Shown: one piece after another, positions 1 through 8,112 of the stretch | How positions within the stretch are numbered: the first letter of the stretch is position 1 | Layout of the letters: each line of letters begins with the position of its first letter | Assembly (NCBI GenBank): GCA_946538475.1 | Contig: CAMNGN010000014.1 | Location: 1 to 20,807 of the forward strand | Direction: 5' to 3' | Origin: an uncultured Blautia sp. | Lineage (GTDB): Bacteria; Bacillota; Clostridia; Lachnospirales; Lachnospiraceae | DNA length: 20,807 bases | Program-made: the position numbers and the translations under genes | The notes under the pieces: generated by a model | Told to the model about the DNA's origin: nothing | The model's database searches: none | What the model saw: only the letters and a program-made list of their open reading frames with translations

Positions 1-33
1 GCTTATCTGAAACAGATCATAGGAATGGAATAA
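1..33 (+). CDS. 3' end of an upstream gene (partial, unidentified)
   Basis: Reading in frame 1 from the first base gives AYLKQIIGME followed by a TAA stop at 31-33. The composition is protein-like, and the stop sits 3 bases before a strong two-way terminator hairpin, as expected for a gene converging on the minus-strand c-di-GMP gene. Ten residues are too few to identify a family. It could be chance, since any frame has to stop somewhere; the position relative to the terminator is the main argument. Confidence 0.45.
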   Translation, partial: AYLKQIIGME

Positions 34-36
34 ATC

Positions 37-76
37 CCAACAAAAAAAGAGTGCTTAAGCACTCTTTTTTTGTTGG
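37..76. terminator. Bidirectional Rho-independent terminator (40-bp perfect palindrome)
   Basis: The arms CCAAC + A7 + GAGTGC and GCACTC + T7 + GTTGG surround a TTAA centre, so the whole 40 bp is a perfect palindrome. In either direction the GAGTGC/GCACTC stem is followed by seven T residues, the classical intrinsic terminator form. It lies 11 bp past the stop of the minus-strand gene ending at 88 and 3 bp past the stop of the putative + gene ending at 33, so it can serve both. Confidence 0.85.
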
Positions 77-87
77 CAAAACCAACC

Positions 88-3000
88 TCAGTAAATAAAA
101 CATCCTTTCCTCCCCGCCTTCTTCACCCGATAAAGCGCGGTATCCGCGTCTTTGAAGATATCGCCTTCGGGATTTTCGCGGTCGGAGAAGGCCACGCCCA
201 CGCTCAGCGAGACGGGCGGGAGGCCGTCTTTCGGGTTTTGCAGGATGTCGTTGCAGTGGTTGATCTTGTTTTCGACCAGCTGGCGCATGGAGCTGTTCAC
301 ACGCGTCATTACCACGGCAAACTCGTCGCCTCCGATTCGGCAGACGATATCGACGGAGCGGAAACTGCTCTTTAAGATCTCGGCCACTCTCTTCAGCACT
401 TTGTCGCCTACGCCGTGTCCGTATTTATCGTTTACTGTCTTAAAGTAATCCACGTCGATCAGGATGAGCGCGATATGCTCGGTGTCTGTGCCTTCCATCC
501 AGAGGTCGTACGCACCGCGGTTGAAGAGCCCGGTAAGGGAATCGTGCGATGCCTCGTGGGCCAGACGTTCACTTGCCTCTTTGTTTTCCTCAAGGATGGT
601 GTTGTAGGTCTGGGTGACAAACCGGAGCTCTTTTACGCCCTTGGGTTCTGCGAGCTCCTGCTCCTGCATCTTCTGCACCATCTCTGTAAGCGGCTTACGG
701 ATCATCATGGTGATCATGATGAGAAGTGCCATAACGATCACCAGGAAGATGATCGTCGTGATCGTCTGCATGTTTACCATCACCGAAAGCTGCCCTGTCG
801 CCAGTTCCAGATCTTTGCTGGAGGAATGGATCAGCGACTGTGTGCAGAGATTTACATTCTCGCGGATACGATCCTTATAATGCATGTAGTTGTTATTGAA
901 AACCAGATCCTGCGCTCTGGCCCGCATCTCCTCGGGAGAAAGCGCAAGCTCCTCGTCGGAGAGTGTGATCAGCAGGATCTCTTTGGGAATATCCTCGCTC
1001 AGATAGTCTCCGGCTTCGATCATAAGCCTCATGGCCTGATCTTCCACGTTGATCAGCTCATTCGAAAGATCAAGCGCCGTGTTCAGGTTTTCGAGAGCTC
1101 CTTTTTCACTTCCTTCAAGCAGCTCCTCGAGATTTTCTACTGCCTTATCTCTTCGCCTGGTCACATTGACTTCCTCAAAGAAGTCCTTGATGTACCGGAT
1201 CTCGCCCGTCACCACAAAGCTTCGCACACGGTCGGTCAGATAATCCGACCCGGATTCCAGATCGGAGGCGGCAAGCTGAGCCTCAAGGTAGCGGTCGCTC
1301 GCCTTTTTCATGCGCTGATATCCGCGTGTGACGGAGATATTCATGAACATGAGCGCAGCTGCCAGGATGATCGAGATGATCGCAAAAAACAGAGAAGCCG
1401 TCTTAAGGTGGATTCCTCCTGCCTCGCTGCGAACGCCGGCAGACGACTCATTTTTCTTCGCCTGCTCCTCTTTTTTCTGCACCTCACGTCTGGCATCTTC
1501 TCTGGTGCGGCTCTCATACATGGCGGTCAGCTGTTCTACCGGACGGCCGTCAAGATCCGCGGTTTCTTCAAAAAGCTGATCCGCTTCGGATTTTTCCGTG
1601 TGCTGCTGCTTAATAAAGTCAGCCTCTTTCTTCTGCAGAATAAAAACTTCGAAATCCGATGCCGGAACCGGTTTGGAGAAGAAGTAGCCCTGGACCATGT
1701 CACAGCCGAGCGACCTGAGCGCTCTCAGCTGCTCTTCGGTCTCCACACCCTCGGCGATCACCGGTACGGAAAGATATTCCGCAATGCCGATGATGACCTC
1801 CAGCATGTGCGTGTTGCCGCCTTTGCTGAACGCGTCACGGATGAAATGCATGTCCAGCTTGAGCGCATCGATCGGCAGTGACGAGATCATGTGGAGCGAA
1901 GAATAGCCTGTTCCGAAGTCGTCCATCTCGATGCGGAAGCCCAGATCCCGAAGTTTTTCGACCATACGTATGATCTGGACGGAGTCGCGCGTATAGGCGG
2001 ACTCGGTGATCTCCAGCAGGAAATCCTCGCCCGTAAGGCCGTATTTGTCTATGATCTCCTGCAATTTTTGAGGCAGTGTCGAGTCAAAGAGGTCGACTCT
2101 CGACACGTTCACCGATACAGGGATCGAGCATTCAAAGCGGTCCTTCCATTCCCGGATCTGCTTTGCGGTCTCTTCCCACACATAGTGATCCAGCGTCTGC
2201 ACCAGTCCGTTATCTTCAAAAAGCGGAATGAAATCCCCCGGACTGATCATTCCCAGTTTGGGATGGACCCATCTGACCAGTGCCTCTGCGCTTGCCAGCA
2301 CAGGGACTTCGGGAACCACGCTGAATTTAGGCTGGAAATAAACCTGAAACTGCCTTTCTTCGATGGCAGTGGGAAACTCAACGATCAGCTGCTCTGCGTA
2401 CAACTGTTTCTGATGAAACTGCTCGTCGTAAAAGCCGATATTTTTTGTGTATTTTCCTTTTATGGTATCCGCAGCCATTTTGGCCCGGTCGAAGCGGAGG
2501 TCCATATCTACGCTTTTATCGACCGAGGGATACACACCCATGCGAAGCCTGATCCTGCTCTGCCCGGTATCGACCTCATCAAGAGCTTCCAGTATTGTCC
2601 CCATCAGCCCTTCGTAGTTTCCGCGATGGGGGATGTACAGCATAAAGGTGTCGGCCTGACTGCGGCAGGCCAGTCCTCCGGCATTCTCCGACAGATTTTT
2701 GAGCCTCCTGCCCAGTTTTGCCAAAACCTCGTTGCCGTAGGTCTTTCCATAACGTTCATTGATGATATGAAAATGGCTGATGTCCAAAAGGACCGCATCC
2801 ATGGGAGTGTCCGGATTCAGCCGGTCCATCTGCTGTGCGTATCTGTAGAAAAACTCTTTATTATATAATCCGGTAAGTGAATCGCGCTCGGTGGACTCGA
2901 TGGTATCCCTGTCTTCCATGAGCTCGATCGTACGCTGTATACGCGCTTTGATCACACCCGGATCCGGATATGGCTTGGGGATAAAATCGATCGCACCGAG

Positions 3001-3321
3001 CCCCAGACTCTCGATCTCGGTATCCTTCTCCCCCGTCATCACGATAAACGGAATCCTTGCATACCGTGGATCGGCTTTTGCCTTTTTGAGCACTTCGAGT
3101 CCGGACATGACAGGCATAAGCACATCAAGCAGCACAAGAGATATTGCGTCCTGATTTGCGTCGATCATCTCCATCGTCTCGGCACCATCGCACGCGAAAA
3201 TGATATCGTACTCACTTCGCAGCATTTCTCCGAGTATCTCGCGGTTGATCATCTCATCATCCGCGATCAGGATCTGCCGTTTTCTCTTTGCGGGGATAAA
3301 TTTTTCATAGTCGTTCATCAT
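88..3321 (-). CDS. Membrane c-di-GMP turnover protein, REC-GGDEF-EAL-TM-sensor-TM-GGDEF
   Basis: 1077 residues. Receiver domain ~14-135 with acidic pair D21/D22, phosphoacceptor D66, T96 and K116. First GGDEF ~144-300 is degenerate (QADTF at 222-226), so probably not a cyclase. EAL ~305-560 keeps E346, N405, E437, D467/D468, K488, E524 and Q544, so it should be an active c-di-GMP phosphodiesterase. A charged linker leads to TM1 (~640-664), a ~187-residue probably extracytoplasmic helical region, and TM2 (~852-874). The C-terminal GGDEF (920-1077) has an intact GGDEF at 997-1001 and an inhibitory RxxD site (R988, D991) five residues before it. It may therefore make and degrade c-di-GMP. ATG at 3321 follows a GAAAGGAAG site; the next codon is also ATG. 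The gene lies 53 bp after the esterase and has no obvious promoter, so it is probably cotranscribed. A REC domain heading a membrane cyclase is unusual. Domain calls are firm; ligand and partner are unknown. Confidence 0.93.
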   Translation of the reverse strand: MMNDYEKFIPAKRKRQILIADDEMINREILGEMLRSEYDIIFACDGAETMEMIDANQDAISLVLLDVLMPVMSGLEVLKKAKADPRYARIPFIVMTGEKDTEIESLGLGAIDFIPKPYPDPGVIKARIQRTIELMEDRDTIESTERDSLTGLYNKEFFYRYAQQMDRLNPDTPMDAVLLDISHFHIINERYGKTYGNEVLAKLGRRLKNLSENAGGLACRSQADTFMLYIPHRGNYEGLMGTILEALDEVDTGQSRIRLRMGVYPSVDKSVDMDLRFDRAKMAADTIKGKYTKNIGFYDEQFHQKQLYAEQLIVEFPTAIEERQFQVYFQPKFSVVPEVPVLASAEALVRWVHPKLGMISPGDFIPLFEDNGLVQTLDHYVWEETAKQIREWKDRFECSIPVSVNVSRVDLFDSTLPQKLQEIIDKYGLTGEDFLLEITESAYTRDSVQIIRMVEKLRDLGFRIEMDDFGTGYSSLHMISSLPIDALKLDMHFIRDAFSKGGNTHMLEVIIGIAEYLSVPVIAEGVETEEQLRALRSLGCDMVQGYFFSKPVPASDFEVFILQKKEADFIKQQHTEKSEADQLFEETADLDGRPVEQLTAMYESRTREDARREVQKKEEQAKKNESSAGVRSEAGGIHLKTASLFFAIISIILAAALMFMNISVTRGYQRMKKASDRYLEAQLAASDLESGSDYLTDRVRSFVVTGEIRYIKDFFEEVNVTRRRDKAVENLEELLEGSEKGALENLNTALDLSNELINVEDQAMRLMIEAGDYLSEDIPKEILLITLSDEELALSPEEMRARAQDLVFNNNYMHYKDRIRENVNLCTQSLIHSSSKDLELATGQLSVMVNMQTITTIIFLVIVMALLIMITMMIRKPLTEMVQKMQEQELAEPKGVKELRFVTQTYNTILEENKEASERLAHEASHDSLTGLFNRGAYDLWMEGTDTEHIALILIDVDYFKTVNDKYGHGVGDKVLKRVAEILKSSFRSVDIVCRIGGDEFAVVMTRVNSSMRQLVENKINHCNDILQNPKDGLPPVSLSVGVAFSDRENPEGDIFKDADTALYRVKKAGRKGCFIY

Positions 3322-3374
3322 TCTGCCGCTTCCTTTCGTCCTTCCTTCTGATTGGCAAAAAACGATCGACCCTA

Positions 3375-4220
3375 TTACTCTTTGCCGATATTCCCGCTCG
3401 ATATGCCCGCATTCGCTTCCTCAAGCGGAAGCCATTCGAGGGCCTCTTTGATATGCGTATCCCAGAAGTCCCACTCATGATTTCCCGGAGCTTCGACATA
3501 ATGCACGGGTACGTTATTTTCTCTGAGAAACGATACAAATTTCTGATTTTTGGAAAGAAGGAAATCATCTTTACCGCATGCCATAAAGATGGCAGGGATC
3601 TCCTTCTTCTGCTCAAGATGCTGTCTGATCAGCACATATGGATTTTTGTCGGACGCAATGGCCGCTTCGAGATCCTGCCCGAAGACCGCTTTTTTGTATT
3701 CTTGGCGGTCCGATGGGAACGTTGGATTGGGATTGACGATCATCAGGGATTCATCTACCAGAAAAGCGGAAGAAAGTCCGATGATCGCCCCGAATGTGTC
3801 GGAATATTTGAGGCCGTTACGCATTGCTCCGTATCCGCCCATCGAGAGGCCGCCGATGTATGTATCCTCTCTTTTATGGGAAAGAGGGAATGTCTTTCGA
3901 GTAAACTCTACCAGTTCACGCCCGATGAATTCTCCGAAACGGTTGCCTGTGTCAGGCTGGTCCACATAGAACATATTCTCGCCGGAGGGCATCACAACAC
4001 ACAGATCCTTCTCCGCGGCCCATCTGGCAATGCGGGTGCCGTAGAGCCAGTCGGTGTCATCTCCCAGAATTCCGTGCAGCAGGTACAGGGTCTTGTAGGG
4101 CTTTCCGGGCTCTCTTCTCGGCATATCTCCAAAATATACTTTATCCGTCGGAAGAATGACCGTCAGCGGAACAGTTCTTCCGAGGGTTTCTGCCATAAAA
4201 CTGATTCTAAATATAGCCAT
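3375..4220 (-). CDS. estA: EstA/tributyrin esterase-type alpha/beta hydrolase
   Basis: 281 residues of the esterase D / S-formylglutathione hydrolase-like alpha/beta hydrolase superfamily, closest in form to bacterial tributyrin esterases (EstA). Seen directly: LLHG oxyanion-type segment at 47-50, nucleophile elbow G-L-S-M-G with S126, probable acid D218 or D219 in the GKDDF segment, and H248 in GNHEW. No signal peptide, so cytosolic. It should hydrolyse short-chain acyl esters, possibly acetylated sugars, but substrate cannot be read from sequence. Start ATG at 4220 is preceded by a strong GGAGGAG. It is first in a probable two-gene unit with the c-di-GMP protein and divergent from the deacylase gene. 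The symbol is by resemblance only. Confidence 0.85.
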   Translation of the reverse strand: MAIFRISFMAETLGRTVPLTVILPTDKVYFGDMPRREPGKPYKTLYLLHGILGDDTDWLYGTRIARWAAEKDLCVVMPSGENMFYVDQPDTGNRFGEFIGRELVEFTRKTFPLSHKREDTYIGGLSMGGYGAMRNGLKYSDTFGAIIGLSSAFLVDESLMIVNPNPTFPSDRQEYKKAVFGQDLEAAIASDKNPYVLIRQHLEQKKEIPAIFMACGKDDFLLSKNQKFVSFLRENNVPVHYVEAPGNHEWDFWDTHIKEALEWLPLEEANAGISSGNIGKE

Positions 4221-4260
4221 CTTTTACTCCTCCAACAATTTACATTTTTACTCCATTATC

Positions 4261-4289
4261 ATTATAATCTAAAATATAGATTATTTAAA
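4261..4289 (-). promoter_or_regulatory. Candidate sigma-A promoter of estA with an inverted repeat in the spacer
   Basis: On the minus strand TTTAAA (4289-4284, 4/6 match to TTGACA) is followed after 17 bp by a perfect TATAAT (4266-4261). The spacer holds the inverted repeat TAATCTA-aaata-TAGATTA (4265-4283), which reaches the edge of the -10 box. An inverted repeat there could be an operator, but AT-rich DNA makes chance repeats common. Confidence 0.55.
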
Positions 4290-4321
4290 GTCATTCTTTC
4301 GTTTTATTGCATAACCAAATA

Positions 4322-4330
4322 TGATATAAT
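4322..4330 (+). promoter_or_regulatory. Extended -10 element for the YbaK-type deacylase gene
   Basis: TGA-TATAAT is an extended -10 (TGn followed by perfect TATAAT). No good -35 is present at 16-18 bp, as is often the case for extended -10 promoters. Transcription would begin near 4337, only about 6 bases before the ATG at 4343, which leaves no room for that ATG's ribosome binding site and favours the TTG at 4364 as the real start. Confidence 0.5.
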
Positions 4331-4342
4331 AGAAAGGACTAT

Positions 4343-4840
4343 ATGGACAGCGAGGAAAAAAAATTGAAGAACAATGATAAAACCAACGTGATGAGGGTTC
4401 TTGACAGCAAAAAGATCCCTTACACGGCACATACTTACGAACAGGATCCGACGATGACCGGCGCAGAGATCGCCGAAATTCTGGGGGAAAACGCGGACAA
4501 CGTATTTAAAACACTGGTGACGCAGGGAAAATCAGGACAGTATTATGTTTTTGTCGTTCCGGTCAAGGAGGAGCTTGATCTCAAGAAGGCGGCAAAGGCT
4601 TCGGGGGAAAAGGCGATTGCCATGATCAAACAGAAGGATCTTCTGCCCCTCACCGGATACGTGCACGGCGGGTGTTCTCCCGTGGGCATGAAAAAGCAGT
4701 TTCCGACGTTCATCCACGAATCTGCGCAGAACTGTGACAGGATATTCGTGAGCGCCGGTAAACTGGGGCGGCAGATCGAAGTTTCTCCGCAGGATCTGGC
4801 GGAAGTGACCCGAAGTACCTTTACCGATATTATTGTATAA
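4343..4840 (+). CDS. ybaK: YbaK/EbsC family Cys-tRNA(Pro) deacylase
   Basis: 165 residues, the usual length for the YbaK branch of the prolyl-tRNA editing superfamily. These free-standing enzymes remove cysteine mischarged on tRNA(Pro). Seen: the family opening KTNVMRVLD, the FKTLV segment with the conserved lysine K56, and the glycine-rich GGCSPVGMKK at 109-118. Two starts are possible: ATG 4343, with AGAAAGGA just upstream, or TTG 4364 with GAGG eight bases before it, giving 158 residues. The promoter position favours TTG. The gene is divergent from estA and 89 bp before the hybrid kinase; that gap contains the inverted repeat GTACCCG/CGGGTAC (4854-4880) without a T-run, so some readthrough into the kinase gene is possible. 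Confidence 0.92.
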   Translation: MDSEEKKLKNNDKTNVMRVLDSKKIPYTAHTYEQDPTMTGAEIAEILGENADNVFKTLVTQGKSGQYYVFVVPVKEELDLKKAAKASGEKAIAMIKQKDLLPLTGYVHGGCSPVGMKKQFPTFIHESAQNCDRIFVSAGKLGRQIEVSPQDLAEVTRSTFTDIIV

Positions 4841-4853
4841 CTCTGACATGACC

Positions 4854-4880
4854 GTACCCGGTCAGATTCCGATCGGGTAC
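4854..4880. other. Inverted repeat between ybaK and the kinase gene
   Basis: GTACCCG (4854-4860) and CGGGTAC (4874-4880) are separated by 13 bases. An overlapping alternative stem TGACC/GGTCA (4849-4864) shares bases with the first, so the two are mutually exclusive. There is no T-run for a standard intrinsic terminator. It could be a weak terminator, an operator or chance. Confidence 0.3.
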
Positions 4881-4929
4881 CTGATATTTACGATATGAAT
4901 CATCACAATTATGATGAGGAGCGGCAAAT

Positions 4930-7900
4930 ATGCGTAAAAACAATACGGCGATCATCTCGATACTCGGCGGTGTCATTATTGCCCTGATCCTGGTGCTCGG
5001 AACCATATGGATGGGGCAAAGTGCCCGAAAAGATACCAATAATGCGGTGCGCACAGTCAGCAATCTTTACCTGGATGAGCTGGCCGGAAGGCGTGAGCAG
5101 GTCGTATCGGAAAACCTGCAGGATCGTATCACGGATATGCAGACGGCGCTGGAGCTTCTCTCCCCTGCGGATCTTGAAAGCAAGGAGAGGCTCGAAGCCT
5201 ACCAGTCGAATATGAAAGCGCTTTTCACGCTGGATCGTTTTGCCTTTGTGGACACGGACGGCCTGATCTATTCTTCTTCGGGCTATCAGCATGACATCGA
5301 GGATTATCCTTTTGACTACCGGACGATCGAAGAACCGGAGATCTCCATCAAAAATCCGGAAACAACCGAGAAAAAAGTGATCATTGCGATGCCTGTCGAT
5401 ATACCGTTCGAAGGCAAGACTCTGTCCGTGTGCTTTATGGAGATCGACATGAAGGACATGCTCCTGGGTGTCTCGATGCAGACGCAGGAAAAAGGAGCAA
5501 CCTTCTGCAATATCTACACCCGGACCGGTGTTGCGCTGAGCGATACCGTCCTCGGAGGTCTGGCCGTGGAGGACAACCTCCTGGAAGCTATGAAAGTGGC
5601 CGATTTTGATTCCGGCTATTCCTACGAGGACTTCCTGGTCGCATTCACTTCCGGCACACGCAGCACGATCAGTTTTACCTACAACGGTATTCAGGAAAGC
5701 TTAAGCTTTGTTCCTGTCGAAGGAACTGACTGGGTACTGACCTACCTGATCAGAGAGAGTGTGATCAGCGATCAGATCGGATCGATATCGAGAGGTATTC
5801 TTGTGCGGAGTATTGTGCAGTCCCTCCTGACGGTCGCTGCGCTGGTGATCATGTTCAGTCTGATCATCTCACAGCTGCGGACCAACTCGCGGCTTGTTCT
5901 TGAAAAGGAAACTTCGGATGCGGCCAACCGGGTCAAACAGGAGGAGCTTGAGCAGCGTCTGCGTCTGCAGGAGAAGCTGGTCGAAGAGACAAAGCAGCGG
6001 GAACGGCAGGATCAGCTGATCACCGCTCTGTCTTCGGACTACCGGGCCGTGTATTTCCTGGATATTGATAAGAATGAAGGTATCTGCTACCAGTCTCACA
6101 CCGATCTGGAAGGAGAGGGCTTCAGCGTCGGGGAGCATTTCCCTTACCTGGAATCGGTCACCGATTATGCCAATAAATACATCACCGATTCCTACAGGGA
6201 CGAATTTTTGCGTTTCGTACAGCCCGAATCTCTTCGGGAGGGACTGAAGAACAATCCGGTCGTTTCTTATACCTATACTGTGCTGCGGCATGGCGTGGAA
6301 TCGTATGAGATGGTCCGTTTTGCGGGAGTCCGCCATATGGAAGACCGTGCTGACGGACAGATCCATAAGCTGGGGGCCTGTTTTACCGACGTGGATCAGG
6401 AGACCCGCAAGAATCTGGCACAGCAGCAGGCGCTCAGCGATGCTCTGACCACAGCGGAGCAGGCAAGTATGGCCAAGACCGCTTTTCTCTCCAACATGAG
6501 TCATGAGATCCGTACCCCGATGAACGCGATCATCGGACTGGATACCGTGGCACTGAACGATCCGGAAACGCCGCCGAAGACCAGAGAATATCTGAAGAAG
6601 ATCGGCAGCTCTGCCGAACATCTTCTGGGCCTCATCAATGATATTCTGGATATGTCCCGCATCGAATCGGGACGGATGGCGCTGAAGAACGAAGAGTTCT
6701 CGTTCTCCGGCCTGCTCGAGGCGATCAACACCATGTTTAACAGCCAGTGTCAGGAAAAAGGTCTGGGATATCATTGCCACATAAGAGGCGAAGTGGATGA
6801 CTACTACATCGGCGACAACATGAAGCTGCGGCAGGTTCTGATCAATATCCTGGGCAACGCGGTCAAGTTTACCCCTGCGGGCGGCAAGGTCGAGCTGGAT
6901 ATACAGCGGACCACCCGATACGAAGGGCTTTCTGTCCTCCGATTTAAGATTTCCGATACAGGTATCGGTATGAGTGAGGAATTCCTGCCGCATATATTCG
7001 ATACTTTTGCGCAGGAAGATTCGTCGGCTACCAACAAATACGGGAGTTCCGGTCTGGGCATGGCGATCACCAAAAGCCTGGTGGAGATGATGAACGGAAC
7101 CATTCAGGTCGCGAGTACCAAGGGTGAAGGTTCGGTCTTTACTGTTACCGTCACGCTGACCGATTCCGCAAGACAGAACGACGCGAAAGCCGCAGGGAAG
7201 ATTCACCCCGAGGAAATGTCCGTGCTGATCGTCGACGATGATCCGATCGCCTGCGAGCATGCCAAACTGGTGCTCGAGAAGGCCGGAATCGCTTCGGAGA
7301 CGGCTGATTCGGGCGAAAAAGCCGTCGAGATGGTCAGGCTGCGTCATGCACGCCGGGATCCTTATAATCTGATCCTTATGGACTGGCAGATGCCGGGAAT
7401 GGACGGTGTGGAAGCCACAAGACAGATCCGCGAGATCGTCGGAACCGCCTCGGCCATCATCATCCTTACAGCCTACACCTGGGATGACATTCTGGAAGAA
7501 GCCGTCACGGCAGGCGTGGACAGCTTCCTTCCCAAGCCGCTTTTTGCAGCGGCGGTCATAGAGGAATTCAAGTCTGCACTGGAGAAGCGCTCGGCCGCAG
7601 CAAACGAAGAGGTGGTCAAAGCCGAACTTGAAGGCCGCAGGATACTGCTGGCCGAGGATATGCAGGTGAATGCGGAGATCATGATGATGGTTCTGGAGAT
7701 GAGGGGAATGAGCACCGATCTTGCCGAGAACGGCCGGATCGCGGTGGAGAAGTTCACTTCGCATCCCGAAGGTTATTATGATGCGGTGCTGATGGATATG
7801 CGTATGCCCGAGATGGACGGGCTGGAAGCCACACGGCAGATCCGTAAGTCCGGGCACGCCGATGCCAAAACGATTCCGATCATTGCGCTTACCGCCAACG

Positions 7901-8010
7901 CGTTTGATGAGGATGTGCAGAGGAGTCTGCAGGCGGGGCTGAATGCGCACCTGTCCAAGCCGGTGCAGCCGGAGGCGTTGTTTGAGACGTTGGAGACGTT
8001 GATCAGGTGA
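4930..8010 (+). CDS. Membrane hybrid sensor histidine kinase, CACHE-like sensor, PAS-like, HisKA, HATPase, REC-REC
   Basis: 1026 residues. TM1 ~7-28; extracytoplasmic region ~30-290 of dCACHE type by size and pattern; TM2 ~293-315; coiled coil ~320-365; a PAS-like region ~365-490. HisKA has phosphorylatable H525 in SHEIRTP. The ATPase domain shows N643, the DTGIG box (D676) and GLGMAI (708-713). Receiver 1 (~763-880) has D769-D771, D818, T847 and K869. Receiver 2 (~902-1026) has E909/D910, D956, T988 and K1010. All catalytic residues look intact. There is no HPt domain, so onward relay would need a separate HPt protein or the receivers act internally. ATG 4930 follows GATGAGGAG. No output regulator adjoins it; the nearest REC protein is the c-di-GMP enzyme at 88-3321. 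The sensed small molecule cannot be told. Confidence 0.95.
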   Translation: MRKNNTAIISILGGVIIALILVLGTIWMGQSARKDTNNAVRTVSNLYLDELAGRREQVVSENLQDRITDMQTALELLSPADLESKERLEAYQSNMKALFTLDRFAFVDTDGLIYSSSGYQHDIEDYPFDYRTIEEPEISIKNPETTEKKVIIAMPVDIPFEGKTLSVCFMEIDMKDMLLGVSMQTQEKGATFCNIYTRTGVALSDTVLGGLAVEDNLLEAMKVADFDSGYSYEDFLVAFTSGTRSTISFTYNGIQESLSFVPVEGTDWVLTYLIRESVISDQIGSISRGILVRSIVQSLLTVAALVIMFSLIISQLRTNSRLVLEKETSDAANRVKQEELEQRLRLQEKLVEETKQRERQDQLITALSSDYRAVYFLDIDKNEGICYQSHTDLEGEGFSVGEHFPYLESVTDYANKYITDSYRDEFLRFVQPESLREGLKNNPVVSYTYTVLRHGVESYEMVRFAGVRHMEDRADGQIHKLGACFTDVDQETRKNLAQQQALSDALTTAEQASMAKTAFLSNMSHEIRTPMNAIIGLDTVALNDPETPPKTREYLKKIGSSAEHLLGLINDILDMSRIESGRMALKNEEFSFSGLLEAINTMFNSQCQEKGLGYHCHIRGEVDDYYIGDNMKLRQVLINILGNAVKFTPAGGKVELDIQRTTRYEGLSVLRFKISDTGIGMSEEFLPHIFDTFAQEDSSATNKYGSSGLGMAITKSLVEMMNGTIQVASTKGEGSVFTVTVTLTDSARQNDAKAAGKIHPEEMSVLIVDDDPIACEHAKLVLEKAGIASETADSGEKAVEMVRLRHARRDPYNLILMDWQMPGMDGVEATRQIREIVGTASAIIILTAYTWDDILEEAVTAGVDSFLPKPLFAAAVIEEFKSALEKRSAAANEEVVKAELEGRRILLAEDMQVNAEIMMMVLEMRGMSTDLAENGRIAVEKFTSHPEGYYDAVLMDMRMPEMDGLEATRQIRKSGHADAKTIPIIALTANAFDEDVQRSLQAGLNAHLSKPVQPEALFETLETLIR

Positions 8011-8017
8011 AAACAAG

Positions 8018-8112
8018 GTGGAACAGGGGACGGTTCCTCGTTCCACGGGGCAAAGTGAAAATTATTCCAATACACTTTCACCCGTGGAACGAGGAACCGT
8101 CCCCTGTTCCAC
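8018..8112. repeat. REP-like inverted pair (95-bp palindrome, 32-bp perfect arms)
   Basis: Arms 8018-8049 and 8081-8112 are perfect inverted copies; AAAGTG (8052-8057) and CACTTT (8073-8078) extend the pairing inside. Each arm is itself a hairpin: outer GTGGAAC/GTTCCAC around the core AGGGGACGGTTCCTC. This nested layout, two head-to-head hairpin units, resembles REP pairs (BIMEs). It fills almost the whole convergent gap between the kinase stop (8010) and the aldolase stop (8113) and so may also end transcription both ways. Spread by a Y1-type (RAYT-like) transposase elsewhere in the genome is an inference; none is in the window. Confidence 0.85.

Noticed and set aside
49..64. GAGTGC-TTAA-GCACTC resembles the halves of a CIRCE (HrcA) operator
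   Set aside because: CIRCE has TTAGCACTC first and GAGTGCTAA second with 9 bases between; here the halves are in the reverse order with a 4-base loop and T-runs, i.e. a terminator.
415..1881. 488-residue + strand frame opposite the c-di-GMP protein (also 1891-2868)
   Set aside because: Antisense to clear GGDEF, membrane and EAL sequence; no ribosome site and no recognisable domain.
222..3000. First GGDEF domain of the c-di-GMP protein as a second cyclase
   Set aside because: The signature is QADTF rather than GGDEF, so it lacks the residues for catalysis; at most it binds GTP or serves as a scaffold.
5869..8046. 725-residue open frame on the minus strand opposite the hybrid kinase
   Set aside because: It is antisense to a protein with complete kinase and receiver motifs, is rich in H/R/L from reversed codons, and shows no family features.
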